From: Effrenium voratum
Taxonomy: Eukaryota > Sar > Dinophyceae > Suessiales > Symbiodiniaceae
DNA length: 64,000 bases
Direction of reading: 5' to 3'
Assembly (NCBI GenBank): GCA_963377175.1
Contig: CAUJNA010001624.1
Span: 115,001-179,000 of the forward strand
Below the pieces are notes generated by a model that saw nothing but the letters and a program-made list of their open reading frames with translations, was not told the DNA's origin and did no database searches. Shown in pieces: positions 40,657 to 53,300 of this stretch. The translations under genes were made by a program, and so were the position numbers. Every line of letters starts with the position of its first letter. Positions within the stretch are counted from its first letter, which is position 1.

Positions 40657-41096
40657 ACAGTAGTAGCAGCGACTGTAGTGGCGCGGAAGCTTTGAAAAGA
40701 CTTGGCGCTGGCCTTGGCAAGGCCAGTTCATTGCGCGGGTATGATTCGGGTATGATTCGCGGGTATGATTCGGCTAGGTGCAAAACGGCACTGATTACAA
40801 ACTCGTAGAAGCTGTGGTAGTAGTAGTAGTAGTAGCAGTAGTAGTGGTAGTAGTAGTAGTAGTAGTAGTAGCAGAAGTAGTGGTAGCAGCTGTAGCATAA
40901 GCAGCAGCGGCTGTAGTGGTGCGGACGCTGTGAAAAAGACTTAGCACTAGCCTTGGCAGGGGAAGCTCATTGTCCGGGTATGATTCGGGTATGATTCGCG
41001 GGTATGATTCGGCTAGGTGCAAAACGGCACTGATTACACACTCAGAATGATGTATGTGGTAGTAGTGAGTAGTAGCAGCAGCAGCAGAAGCAGGAA

Positions 41097-41171
<75 letters not shown>

Positions 41172-41223
41172 AAGCAGCAGTAGCGGTGGTAGTGGTAGTA
41201 ATACTCGTAGTCGCGGTAGTAGC

Positions 41224-41255
<32 letters not shown>

Positions 41256-41293
41256 TGGTAGTAGCAGTAGTAGTACTAATTGAAGTAGTAATT

Positions 41294-41357
<64 letters not shown>

Positions 41358-44300
41358 CAGTGGCAGTGGTAGTATTGGGTAGCGCTGGTGGTGGTTGTTG
41401 TGGAGACAGTGAACAACACAAAACGGTAGAAGAACAGTAGCATCTTGCAGCATACGTTTTAAGGGGTATGATTCGGGGGTATGATTCGGGGTATGATTCG
41501 GGGGTATGATTCGGGGGTATGATTCGGGGAGGTCCCACCTTCTGCCTTTTGAAGCAACTCAACACACCAAAAAAAGACAAACCCATGTATATATATATAT
41601 ATAGGTTATGTATCATTACACCTGCAAAAAGAGCAACAAGTACCGTAACCGCACTAGAAACAGCGCGAATTCAAGGAACGCAACGGGATTTGTTTAGCCG
41701 CATCCGATGCCATGTCTACTAGGAGAATGGCACAACTAAAAACACCAACAACCTCGATGCAAACCAACACCATGTCTTTCAGGACATTGATGTTTAGTTC
41801 TGTTTCTGTGTTTGTTGGTTTTCTTCGAGGGATTCGGTTTGTGCAGATGGGAGGCCTCTCAGACATCGTTTGGCTTGGCAAATAAGATGCCCTTCAAGAT
41901 TGCTCAAACACATGCACACGAGGACTACTTTGTCTTCATGTTCACCTAAATCACACTTGTGGGAAACCTCAGAAGCCCACCGCTCAGAGCATGGGTGCCC
42001 GTATGGCATTTGCTACTTGCTTCAAAGTTGCGACTTCCCAGCCGGAGCTGCAAAAGTGCACTTCGCAAAAACTGCCCACCCCACCCCCACCCCACCCCAC
42101 CCCCACCCCCACCCCCACCCCCACCCCGCACTAGTGACCTTCTATCTTGGAAGCTGCGCAGGCCAAGGATTTGAGCCTGGGGCCTCTCGCCTCCAAGCGG
42201 AACCAAAGACTCAAACCTGCGTAACCCTAGATCTTCTAGGTCCTCCAGTAGAGAGGTTAGAATAAGGGTACCCTTTGTTTCTGTAGTCTATTTTAGTAGG
42301 GGAACCCTCCCCCCAAAAAAGAAAGGGTAAAAGTTGGCACTGGGGGAGCTAGCTCTTTAGCTGTGAGCCAGACCCATCATTTCAATCAGATCCCCAGCTG
42401 AGCGGAAACCGCTTCCCAGTGCCCCAGTTCACGAGCCCGGGCCTTCTCCATTCGGGAGGGCCGGCGCTGCTCTGTGGCCTCCGGAAAAAAACGGGCCAAC
42501 GCCTTGCGAAAGTTGGTCTTGGTACAGAACACCTAGCCCATGCTGCATGTTTTGCTTGTTTGAACGGCAGGAGGAGCTCTTGTGCCAAAACATGTATTTT
42601 ATAACCCATGTCCAAGACCTGAATTAAGAATTGGATCCCCAAGCAATGAGCTCGTTTTACCAGGTGAGCTCTTTACCATGACTCGTCTTACCAGGTGAGC
42701 TCGCCATAAATTATGTTCCCTTTGATCAACCATTTCTAGGCTACCCGGTAAACCAGCTAGAAAGGCAACCAACCCAGCTGGGCGGTGCTTTTCTGCTGGC
42801 TTCTTGAATCGAGCCGGATTCACGTTGGGAGCCAATCAGCGAGAATCAGCAAAATGATGTCAGGCAAAAAAGACCTCCCGCTTGAATCAGCTTCCCAATT
42901 GGCTGTTGGCCAATCCAAGCCAGGGCTCGGCGAATCTGAGCACTAGGACACAGAACGGGCCCTCCCTCGGGTCCCATGATGTCTGGTGACTTCATGGGCA
43001 CTTGCCCATTTCCATGCGAGACAACCCTTCGATGGTGCAACCATGTGGGCTTCCGTTAAACAAACAAAATGCAGAAAAGGCCTCAAGGTTTGTTCGAGGC
43101 GCCCAGAAAACACGAACCACTGGCCACCCAGTTACCGGGCTTGTGTGTAAAGGACATGAGATAATGCCATGTGGTGGTTTGGGCGCCGGTCCGGAACGCA
43201 CATCTGCGTCCAAAAAGGCTTCAGTTGGACTAACCGAATCCTCGATCCCTGACTCACATTCTAAGGGGATTGGGCAACAAACAGCACAAACTTTGCCCTT
43301 GCAACTCATGGACGAATGTTCTTCACACAAACTTTATGCAGGAACTCATGCAACCACTACAAAGGGTCCAAATCCTGCGACTGAGGCGCAGGAAAAGGGA
43401 TTGCGTCTGGAGTGCCCGGCCAAACATGGCAAGCGACGTCTCTTTGCTGAAGGGGTTTGGACCCCACCCGGAAGACATCGCTTTCTGCCGGAATCTGCGT
43501 GTGACTCTTGGTTGCACTTGCATAGATTGAGTTTGGGTCCGACAAAAAACATCGAGGGTGTTGCTGATGACAATTCATCGGCATTAAAATCAACCTTGGG
43601 TCAAGTTTCGGGACGGGGGGGCCATAACCCACTTGAATCATAACCCCTAGATAGCAGCCTAAGGATGTTCCTATCTCTGGTAAGCCCTGCAGCAACCCCT
43701 CAGAAACCATCTTGGTTGAAGTGAAAACTGGGGGAGTTGAAAGTGGACAACAGAATTCGGCTAGTCTCCAAATAGGGGAACCCAAGCGCGGGTGGAGTCC
43801 CTTTGGACGCATTGGATGCCCAAAAAACAGCGACGGTCACCCTGAAGTCGGCTCCAGAAGCTGCTAGCCATGCCGCTGCTCTCATCGCCGTGTCTAGGGA
43901 GGCTAAGCTATCAGTGCCTGCCGGACAGGAGAAGGCGAGCGGATACCCTGTGTTTCGTTGGCTGCATTTTTTTCAGGTGACCTAGGCAGCTTCATGTTGA
44001 CCAACCCCCCCCCCCCCCGCCCAATTTGCCGCTTCTGTAGGGCGTGTTGTGTTGTGTTTTTTTTCAAGTCCCAAACCTTTTGGTGTCCGAGTGGGGCCGA
44101 CAACCCTAGTCCTCGTGGATTCATCTGCTGTTTACGCAACTGTGCACTTTTATTTCAAAGGGAACTAGGGTATGTTTCTGTTGCCCAGCCCTGCATTTGC
44201 AACTGCGCTGCATCTGCAGGTGCAGAATCAGGTGTATAGAAGGTATAGCGTGGCTAGAAGTAGGATAGTTATGTCGTAAGGGCAAATAAGACATCTGCAG

Positions 44301-47300
44301 GAGATATGGTTCCTGCAAATGCTTGCCGCTGGACCAATGCACAAAACATTTTCCCTTGCTTTGCGCGGCAAGGAGCAGAATCCACATGCACATGATTCGG
44401 CTGAAGATACAATGACCCCCTTTCAAGAGGGCGCGTACACGTCTAGGGAGTCCTTTGGTTTCCCCAACGAGCTCCCTGAAGAAGGGAACCTCGTCATCGC
44501 TTTGAGGTATGCAACAGTGTGTGTGTGTGTGTGGGTGAGCCCTGCAGAGCCGGGTGCAAAACGAGCAATCAAGAATCCATGCCCCCCTGCTAAGGGAAAG
44601 TAAAAGCAATCGAAACATGTTGAAACTCTGCTCCTTTCAAATGATCGTTACATGGAAGCCTCATATGTATGTTCATGCTCAAGGCATTCGAGGAGGTCTT
44701 TCGAGGAAATCAAGAAGGGCACGTCACACATATTCAGACGTTTTGCGGTTTGGTGGGGTGGTTTCACTTTGTTCAAGGAAATCATGAAGAACGCCCCGGC
44801 CCTGTGCTTTTGGAAAGTGAAAGCCCCCCTCAAAAAAAAAACACTATCTCCCCCCTCCCCCCTCTCCTGGCCCCGTGTTTTGGGAAAGTAAACGCAAAAA
44901 AAAAAGCGCCGCCCCCTCCGTCAGATCCCCTCCCCCGCCATCGTCGCTGGTTTGCTTGCTGCTCACCGCGGCGGGAGCCTCCTCAAGGCCTCGAAGCAGT
45001 GGGAACCCTCCGGGGATGTTCAGCTCCCGTTTCCCAAAAGGTACTCCGTTTGTCGAATTCACAAAAATATCAAACACAAACAAGGTACCTCTCCAAAAAA
45101 GAACTCCAAGAAACAACTCCGTTTCAAAATGCGGCCCCCGTTTTGCACAGCTCAAAAAAGGGAAACCAACAGGCAACCAACCTGCAGGAGTCTCGTATAT
45201 TGAGCACACCGATAAATCTATACACACATGGGTCCGTCTCAAACATGAGGGAACCCCCAAGCATGTCGGTTCCGTTGTCAAACACCAACCAAAAAGGGGC
45301 AAAAGATATGCCCATGTATGTACATCCCCCGATTCCGATTTCCCCACCTATTTCGCGCTTACTCAACTTGTGACAATACACAAAACAGAAACTCGAGGCA
45401 CCCCTTCTTTTCCTAGAACAACACCAAGATACTGGGGAACCCCGAACAACAAGCGGAAAACCATGGGTGAACCCCCTGTAGGTCCTCCAGTAGAGAGGTT
45501 AGAATAAGCTTATACTATAGAGCACCCTTTCTTTTTTCTGTAGTCTATTATAGTAACCCTCCCCCCAAAAAAGAAACGGTAAAAGTTGGCACTACTGGGG
45601 GACCTAGCCCCAGGGGTCTTAGGAGTGGCTCGCCCGCGCGCCGCGCGAAACGCTCGGGTCGGTTTCTTCGCGCCGAGGGGCCGGGGGGCTTCGCCATCCG
45701 AGGGGGGCTCCCGGGGGGCACGCAGCTCGGCACGAAGGAGAGGCCTGGCCAAGGCGAATCATCGCCATTTGCCTAAGCCCCCTGAAAAAAATAGGAACAA
45801 AATCCAGTCGTCATAGATTCCCTTGAAAACCAACAGGGGAAATTACGAATAGTCTGAATTAAGCAAATTCGCCTCGGCCCCAAAGGGGCCAAGGGCGCTC
45901 AGATCTCTTCTCCAAAGAGAATCTTCGCTTTTCCCCTCCCCCAACCCCCTCCCCAACCAAAATTTTGCCGGGCCCCCCCACCCATGTCGGCTGGACCCAA
46001 AATCCTGTCCGGCGGGCCTTGAAATTTTCGGGGTTCGTCGGCGTCCAGCTCCATGGGTCCATTTTTGTCGAAAATGTGCTGACAATTGCCAGCACTTCAC
46101 GCTGCGCACTGGCAGCAGCACTTCGGGCAGCCCCGCAAGCAGCCGCGCCTCCTCGCAGTCTGGCTTCCGAGTCCAGGCGCAGACCGAAAATCACTAAAAA
46201 ATTGCTTTTTTGTCCTGAAAAGCATGACCTCCTGGTGGCCAGGCCTGCCTGACGTGTCTGAGACTAGGCTCAGGCCCAGCCCAACCAGCAGCCCGCCTGC
46301 TGGCCAGGCCTGTCAGCCCCACCCAGCCTCAGGCCCAAGCTTGTCTGAAACAGGCCTACCCCAAGTCATCCAGCAAGCCCAGCCCAGCGCCCAGCCCAGG
46401 CCCTAGGCCGGCCCCAAGGTCAGGTTTGTCTAACGCCAACGACCCAGTCTCACGTGTCTGAAACTGGTCTCAAGCTATGCCAGCCACCAAGCCCGTCTGA
46501 CGTGCCCCAGCCCCCTCAGTCCGGCTGCCCAAGCAACTCAGCCCCTCCTGCTTGCGTCTGGCCCCAAGCCATCCAGCAGGCCCAGCCCCGTCTCAAAGTA
46601 CGCCAGCCTGAGACTGGCCTCAGGCCCAGCCCAGCCAACTCGCCACCCAGCCTCGGGCCCAAGTGTGTATGAAACAGGCCTTGCCCATCCAGCAACCCGC
46701 CCAAGCACAGCTCAGCCCAGCCCGCCCAGCCCAAGTTCCAGGCACAACCAGCGTCCGGCTGCCCGGCAGCCAGCAACCCACCCATGGCTTCGCAGCCTCG
46801 TGGCTGAGACTAGCTTCAGGCCCAGCCCAAAGCCTGCCCAGCCCAGGCCCCAGCGCATCTCAGGGCATGCCAGCCACTACCGGCCCCCAGCTCCCAGCCC
46901 ACCAGCAGGCTCAGCCCAGTGTGCCAAGGTCAGGTTTGTCTAACATGTCTGAGACTGGCCTCTGAGACTGGTCTCAAGCTATGCCAGCTACTCAGCAGCC
47001 CAGGCTGACCAGGCCCCTTCGGCGCAGTCTGAGACTGGTCTCAAGGTATGCCAGCCTGAGACTAGCCTCAGGCCCAGTCCCTCAGCCCGCCTGCTGGCGT
47101 GTCTTACGTGTCTAGCCAGCAACTCGCTACCCAGCCTCAGCCCATCCAGCAACCCGCCCAAGCACAGCTCAGCCCAGCCAGCCGAAGTTCCAGGCGCAAC
47201 CAACACCATAATCCAGCTGCCCAGCACCACCCATGGCTTCGCAGCCTCGTGGCTGAGACTAGCTTCAGGCCCAGCCCAACCAGCAACCCGCCTAAGCCAA

Positions 47301-50300
47301 CCCCACCCAAGCCCACCCGGTTTGAGACTCGCAGGCCTCAGCCTATCTAGCGCCGAGACTGGGCCTCACCAGCCTGGGCTCAACTAGCGTCTAGCCCAGC
47401 CCAGTCCGCCTGCTGGCCAGGCCTGTCTGACGTGTCTGAAACTGGCCTCAGGCCCAGCCCAGCCATAGCCCAGCCCCCTCAGTGCGGCTGCCCAGCCCGC
47501 CGTAAACTAGCTTCAGCTCAACCAACAACCCACGCAAGCAAGGTCCAGCCAAGCTGCCCGAGACTAGCTTCAGGCCCAGCGCAGGCTTATCTGATGTGTC
47601 TGAGACTAGCCTGTGGCCCAGCCCAACCAGGCGAGGCCGGCTTGTCTGACTTGTCTGGAGCCAGCTTCAGGTATTCGGACCTTCCCAACACTGGATTTCG
47701 GTGTTCCTGACCCTTCCCTCAAACTAGGCTGGGCCGAGGCGGGCAACGCGAAGCATAGAAACAAATCCAGTGAAAAATCCCTTCAACACCAAGAGGGGAA
47801 AATAAAAAGTAGTCTTAATTGAGCAAATGGAAGCTTGGGGTTCAGGCAGTGCCACCATGAAAACAATGGTTGGGTTCGTATTTCACCGCCATTGTTTACC
47901 TAAGCGAAGGGTTGTCCTCCAAAGTGGGTCCCCTTGCCATGTTTTTAGCGGGTGGTTGAACCCTAAAGGGAAGGGAGGACCAAAAAATGAGTGATTTCTT
48001 GGTCCCTTGAACTGGGCGTCCGTTTGGGCGTGTGTTGACACTCCCCTTTCTCGGGCAGATTACAAAACCAAGCCTGGAAGGAAGTAAGGACTTCATGCCA
48101 CCCCTAGGTGAGCTTCCAAGTTGCCCACATGCACGCAGCAAGCCGGAATTACTCATGACCTTTGGATATCTCATTTTTCTTTCCCCCTAGACTCACCCAT
48201 CCACCCTTCTCCTTTAGGAGCTTACCCTTCAGCGCTATGGTCCAACCCACTTAAAGGGGCTATGTAGAGGTAAAAGAGGACTCTCCCCTCGCGAAAAAGG
48301 AAAGGTGCCACAAAACAAACAACTGCAAGAAAGTGATAGCCATCCTACCTCAAGATCCCAGAGACAAGCCCAAAACAGTCGCAAAGAGCCCCAAGCCTTG
48401 GACGTGTGGTCTTAAGGGAATCCGAGAGACACCATGATGGGTCTCCAAATGGACACACCGACTAGGTGTGTCTCAATTTTGAGGGGATCCGGGAATGGAT
48501 CCAAAAGGTCGGCTTCCGTTTGGTTTCCCTCAAAACTTGAAGACCTGCAAAGTCGATTCGCTTACCCCTGAGAGCTCGATTCGCATACCCCTCAAATGCC
48601 CAGTGGCCATGGGAAAAGAAGGGGCATCTTTTTTTGGGTTAATTCAGTTTAAATGGGAACCCTTCCCAAAAATAGAGCGGAATCCACTGGGCAACTGGGA
48701 CCCAGTCTCCCATGTTCCGGGTCGACTTCCCAAAAAAGGGGTCCTGAATTCCAGAAACTTAGCCGCCCGGAGATGGGCTGACCTGACCATGGCCACAACA
48801 AGCGCGCTCTTTTTCAGGTTTGTCCACAGGGACGGCTGAACCACACCAGTGGAGTCACAAAGAAAACCTGGTATTAACATGGTCTACCCGGAAACATGCC
48901 AAGAAGTAAAAAAAAGAAAAAAGCGGCGATCGGCACCCACCCGGGTTTCGAGTGTGGCCCAGTTGGTAGCTTCCCCATTCTTTCCAGGCATCCTTCTTCG
49001 CAGGAAACCATCAAACTTGTTTTCAGGAAACCATTAAAATCCCAGGGAAACAGCTGGGTTTTGAACAGAACCATGGCTGAAAAGAGTGGTTGGAATCCAA
49101 CCCGAAAAGAGGATCATGATACGGTATGTTCAATACTGAGCTCAGAACCAGTGGGCCCCCAGTGTCTTGCGTCAGAGACACCAGTTACCCACAGCCCCCA
49201 AGGCTTGGTTGACGTTGGAAGGGGAGCATCTTTTTTTTAAGCAGTTAAGTGGGTGGATTTCAACCACTAAACCACAATAAGCAAAAATGTAACATGTTTC
49301 CCAACAACGACCATGAAGGGTAGGGGATTCAGCCCAATACTTTTTGTTTCACGCGCAACGACGTCAGCCGCCTGCAAGGCGCAAGTCCTCGTTCCCGTTG
49401 TCCCGTTCGAGGCGAAGCGCCAGCTTTTCGAGAGCGCCTCGGCCCAGACTCCCAGGGGGCAATGCGGGAGTTTCGGGCCTGGTTGGCTTTTCGGGTACCC
49501 CAAAAGTGGGGTGGCTTTAAAGGAAAACCAAGAGGAGCACCACCATAAAATGGAGGGGTTCCCCAAAAAATGGACAGGCACACCCGCTCGGATGGACCAA
49601 TTCCACTTCGCAGTCAGGTGGTTTGTCCCAATGAAACATCATCCATCCTGCAGGCTTTCGTCCCTAGCAAACTCAACAAGGGTCGAGAACCCATTTGTTG
49701 AGGGTCTTGGACACTCCGAGTGTCCAAGGGAAAAAATGAGAAGTAGGTTTGCAGTAGAAAACTCCAAAATCGATGGATTCCACTGATGAGAAAGATGGTT
49801 TCACTCGCGGCGATTGCATTTCCCTAGGTAACCAAAGAAAACCCCCTGTTGAACAAGACCGGTTTCCCTCTATAGTGGAAGCGGAATCAACTCATGACGA
49901 TCGCCATAGAATGTTTCTCATGTAATGTAGGAATGTTTCTCTTGGAGGAAAGCACTTAAATGGGGTGCTCTACTTGAGAACCCCTAACGCACATTTGTAT
50001 ACATATATATATATATATATACATTAATATTCTCACCAAAAGTGCCCACTCGCCCACGGCCCTTTGTTTATTTGGCTATCCTTCGCACTCGCCATGAAAC
50101 ACACAAATGCATCCCTGAAGTCTCACGGCTCATGCATGGATTCAAAACTAAAGACCCATCCACGAGGAAGCCCATGTCCGTTCTGCAGCCAGTTTCTATC
50201 CAGGGATCCTACTGTTCGGAAAACTGCCCAAGATCTTTGGAATTCCAAGGATCAGCTGGTTCCCAGGGCTTCCGATTTTGTGCCACTTCGAACATCACCC

Positions 50301-53300
50301 CACCAAAAGGATTCTCATTCTAAACTGGCGCAACAAGTGATGATTGAAGCCGCTTTCTGCGGATTTTTGTGCGTACCCCTTGTGAGGATTGAAAGGGACA
50401 CCGAAGGGAAAGCCATCCATTTTTGGGGTCGCCCCCCCATTTAAACACACACCCGTTTCAGATTTTAGAAATGAAAAAAACCCAATAAATGGTTGGCTTA
50501 CCTTGGGCTTCCTTCCAAAACAACCCCAACCACTAAAAGGGTAGCCTCATGAGAAAGACACACCATGGCTTTGGGAGACCATTTGGGCATCCTGATTCGG
50601 TGGGAGCCTCTTAGAATTCAAATCCAGATGGGTTTTGTGTGCGTGTGCCTCTTTGAGGGTACCCGTTTGGTGGATGGTTTAAAAGAAAAACCAAAAGGAC
50701 AAGAAACCACCAGTTTGGGGGTCCTGCTCCCACTTCCTGAGTGGATAGGCCAAAACAAGTCCAAGCTCCTGCTTACCACCGAAGTGGTCTTCCACCAAAA
50801 AAGAACATCCAGAAATTCAGTATAATAATGTTCACCCCGGATTAATCAACCACGGAGGGCTGTTCATTAATAGGGTGTGTCCCTGGGCTTAGTGGGGACC
50901 CATATTCATCAACACGGGTTGATTAATATGGGGTCAACATGATTCAATCACCGGATTTTCAGAGGACCAAGGCTTGTGGCTGCAAAAATCCATATTTGGC
51001 TTGAGGCTGAAAAAACACATGTTTGCTTTGTGGCTGCAGCATATTTGGCTTGTGGCTGCAACAATCCATGTTTGGCTTGTGGCTGCAAAAATCCATTTTT
51101 GGCTTGTGGCTGAAAAGAAATGTTTGCTTTGTGGCTGCAACATATTTGGCTTGTGGCTACACAAATCCATACTTGGCTTGTGGCTGCAAAAATCCATGTT
51201 TCGCTTGTGGCTGCAAAAATCAATGTTTGGCTTGTGGCTGCAACATACTCGGCTTCTGGCTGCAAAAATCCATGTTTCGCTTGTGGCTGCAAAAATGCTA
51301 TTTTGACACCCCATATTTCTAGCCCCAGCTGAATGCTTCGTCACCGCCGCGGGGCTTCTTTGGCTTCTCAGCTGGCGATCAAAGGCTGCATCCAGATGCT
51401 TGCAAAGAGCGGCATTCTGACGCTCCAGCTCCTGGACAAAGCGGCCAACTCCGAGGATCTCCGGTTGAAGCGGAAAAAGAAACAACTTGATTTTAGACCC
51501 TCCGAAATGGCCGTCACCCAGAAGTCATCTGCATCATGTGTTTCTTGCGTTACAGTTATTCCAAAACCTGAAGTATGGGATCCCAAGCAAAAGCCCTGCA
51601 TGGTGGTAAGCTCATTTGACCCGCTCGCCACTTGAGAGACGGGTGAACTAAAGCTAGCCAGCCCAACAGGTGAGCAAGAGGCGGGTGAGCGAAAGCTGAA
51701 CAAGATGTAGGACCCAAGTTGCGAAGATATTAAGAACAGCAACTCTCGAATTGAAAATCCAGAAAGTCTCACTGGCTGAGTGGATGGCCCAAAAAAAACC
51801 CAAACTCTATATTTACCACTAAAATTGTCTTCCCAAAAAGTTTGAAGTTCATGAACTCAGGAAGTGAGAATTCATTAAGACCCAAACTTGGACCCGGTCC
51901 CAATGAGGCAGATTCCCCAGCTGCAAACATGTGGCCGCTGGAAAACGGGAATGCGCATGCCGGGGAGGGGGGGGAATCGAACCCTGAAGGAGGGGAAGGA
52001 GGGGAGGGAAGGGGGGTTTGCTGCGATTCAATCAGGCATCGTGGGAAGCTCAGCCCCCAAAAGAAGCTAATGGTGAGAGAGAACTCTCCAGTGCTAGTTT
52101 TGGTATAAAATCACTAGAATGGATGTAAGAGCGGGCACCTACCCTGAGAAAAACATGGAGGTCAGCGCCACCCATACATGATTTCAGTTGTATCCACAAA
52201 GGAAACATGTCTACCTCAGTTGTTGCCCACCAACCCCATAATGAGTGTTTTTTTCCCCTGCTCCATGTTTAGTAAGCCTCCCAATGCAAGGCAAGTTCAA
52301 ACGAGATGTCAGATGTATATGCGCATGTCTTTTTGTAGGGGACCCCCCGCAAAATTAGGTCGTTCTCCTGTTGCTTTCCTTTTTAACACCACAAAACATG
52401 GGTACCCTGAAATAACGCCCATACGGGTGCTGTTTGTTGGCGGCACGTTCCCTTCCAGTCCACTCACCACTGGAGGGCATAGGCGAGAGGACACTATCTA
52501 TGCGGCACAGAAAGGCATCAATCAACCAACCATGTAAACGAGCAGCTAAGCCAGCTAAGCAAGCAAGCAAGCAAGCAAGCAAGCAGGCAGGCAGGCAGGC
52601 AAGCAAGCAAGCAAGCAAGCAGGCAAGCAAGCAGGCAAGCAAGCAAGCAGGCAAGCAGGCAGGCAGGCAAGCAAGCAGGCAAGGCAGGCCAGGCAGGAAA
52701 AGAACCTATCTTCCCAAATGTTGAAACCCGCTTCCAACAAGAATACTCCTTGTCTGCTGTGCCCAAAAAGTGCTGAAGGTCGGCTCCCCAGGTCAATTTG
52801 ATCGAGTCTTCCGGAGAAACTGAAATCCCACCCACTGCCATGGGTGGCTTTCCCGGTGCTTCTCGGCATTTTGGCGGCACCCAGAGACCCAACAATAGAA
52901 ACAAGGGGGAACCAGTCCGCCCTGATTTGGTGGGTCCCCAACCCAAACAAAAAGGAATTCAGTGGTGGAATCCACTGAACAACTCGGCCTAGGCCTGCAT
53001 TCCACTGAACAAAGGTAGCCTAGAAATAATATGGGGGCTCAAGAATTACTGTCTTTTCACATGTTCATAGCTCGACTTGCTCTTAAGGTACCATACAACC
53101 AGTTCTAAAGTTCTAAGTATTTCGGCCCTTATACTCGTTTCACTGGCTCAGTGGGCAAGCCCGGGCCGACTCCCGAGATGTCCTGGGCGAGCCATGCTCT
53201 AAGCGCGCAGTTTTCGTCCTCGGAGTTGGCCTCTCTGGCACTGGCGTTGCTGCGGGCAAGGCCCAAGTTCAAGGTCAGCACAGGATCGTCCTTAACCTCA

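Noticed and set aside
40502..41616. Poly-Leu, poly-Ser, poly-Thr frames up to 273 codons
   Set aside because: Products of TAG trinucleotide arrays, open in several frames on both strands.
43803..43985. Plus-strand frame [20 protein letters not shown]
   Set aside because: Alanine-rich and open on both strands; lies inside an intron of the minus-strand gene with no supporting splice sites.
46245..47710. Plus-strand frames of 70-107 codons rich in Pro, Ala, Ser
   Set aside because: Generated by the GC-rich minisatellite field; composition differs from exons and the frames are on the strand opposite to the gene.
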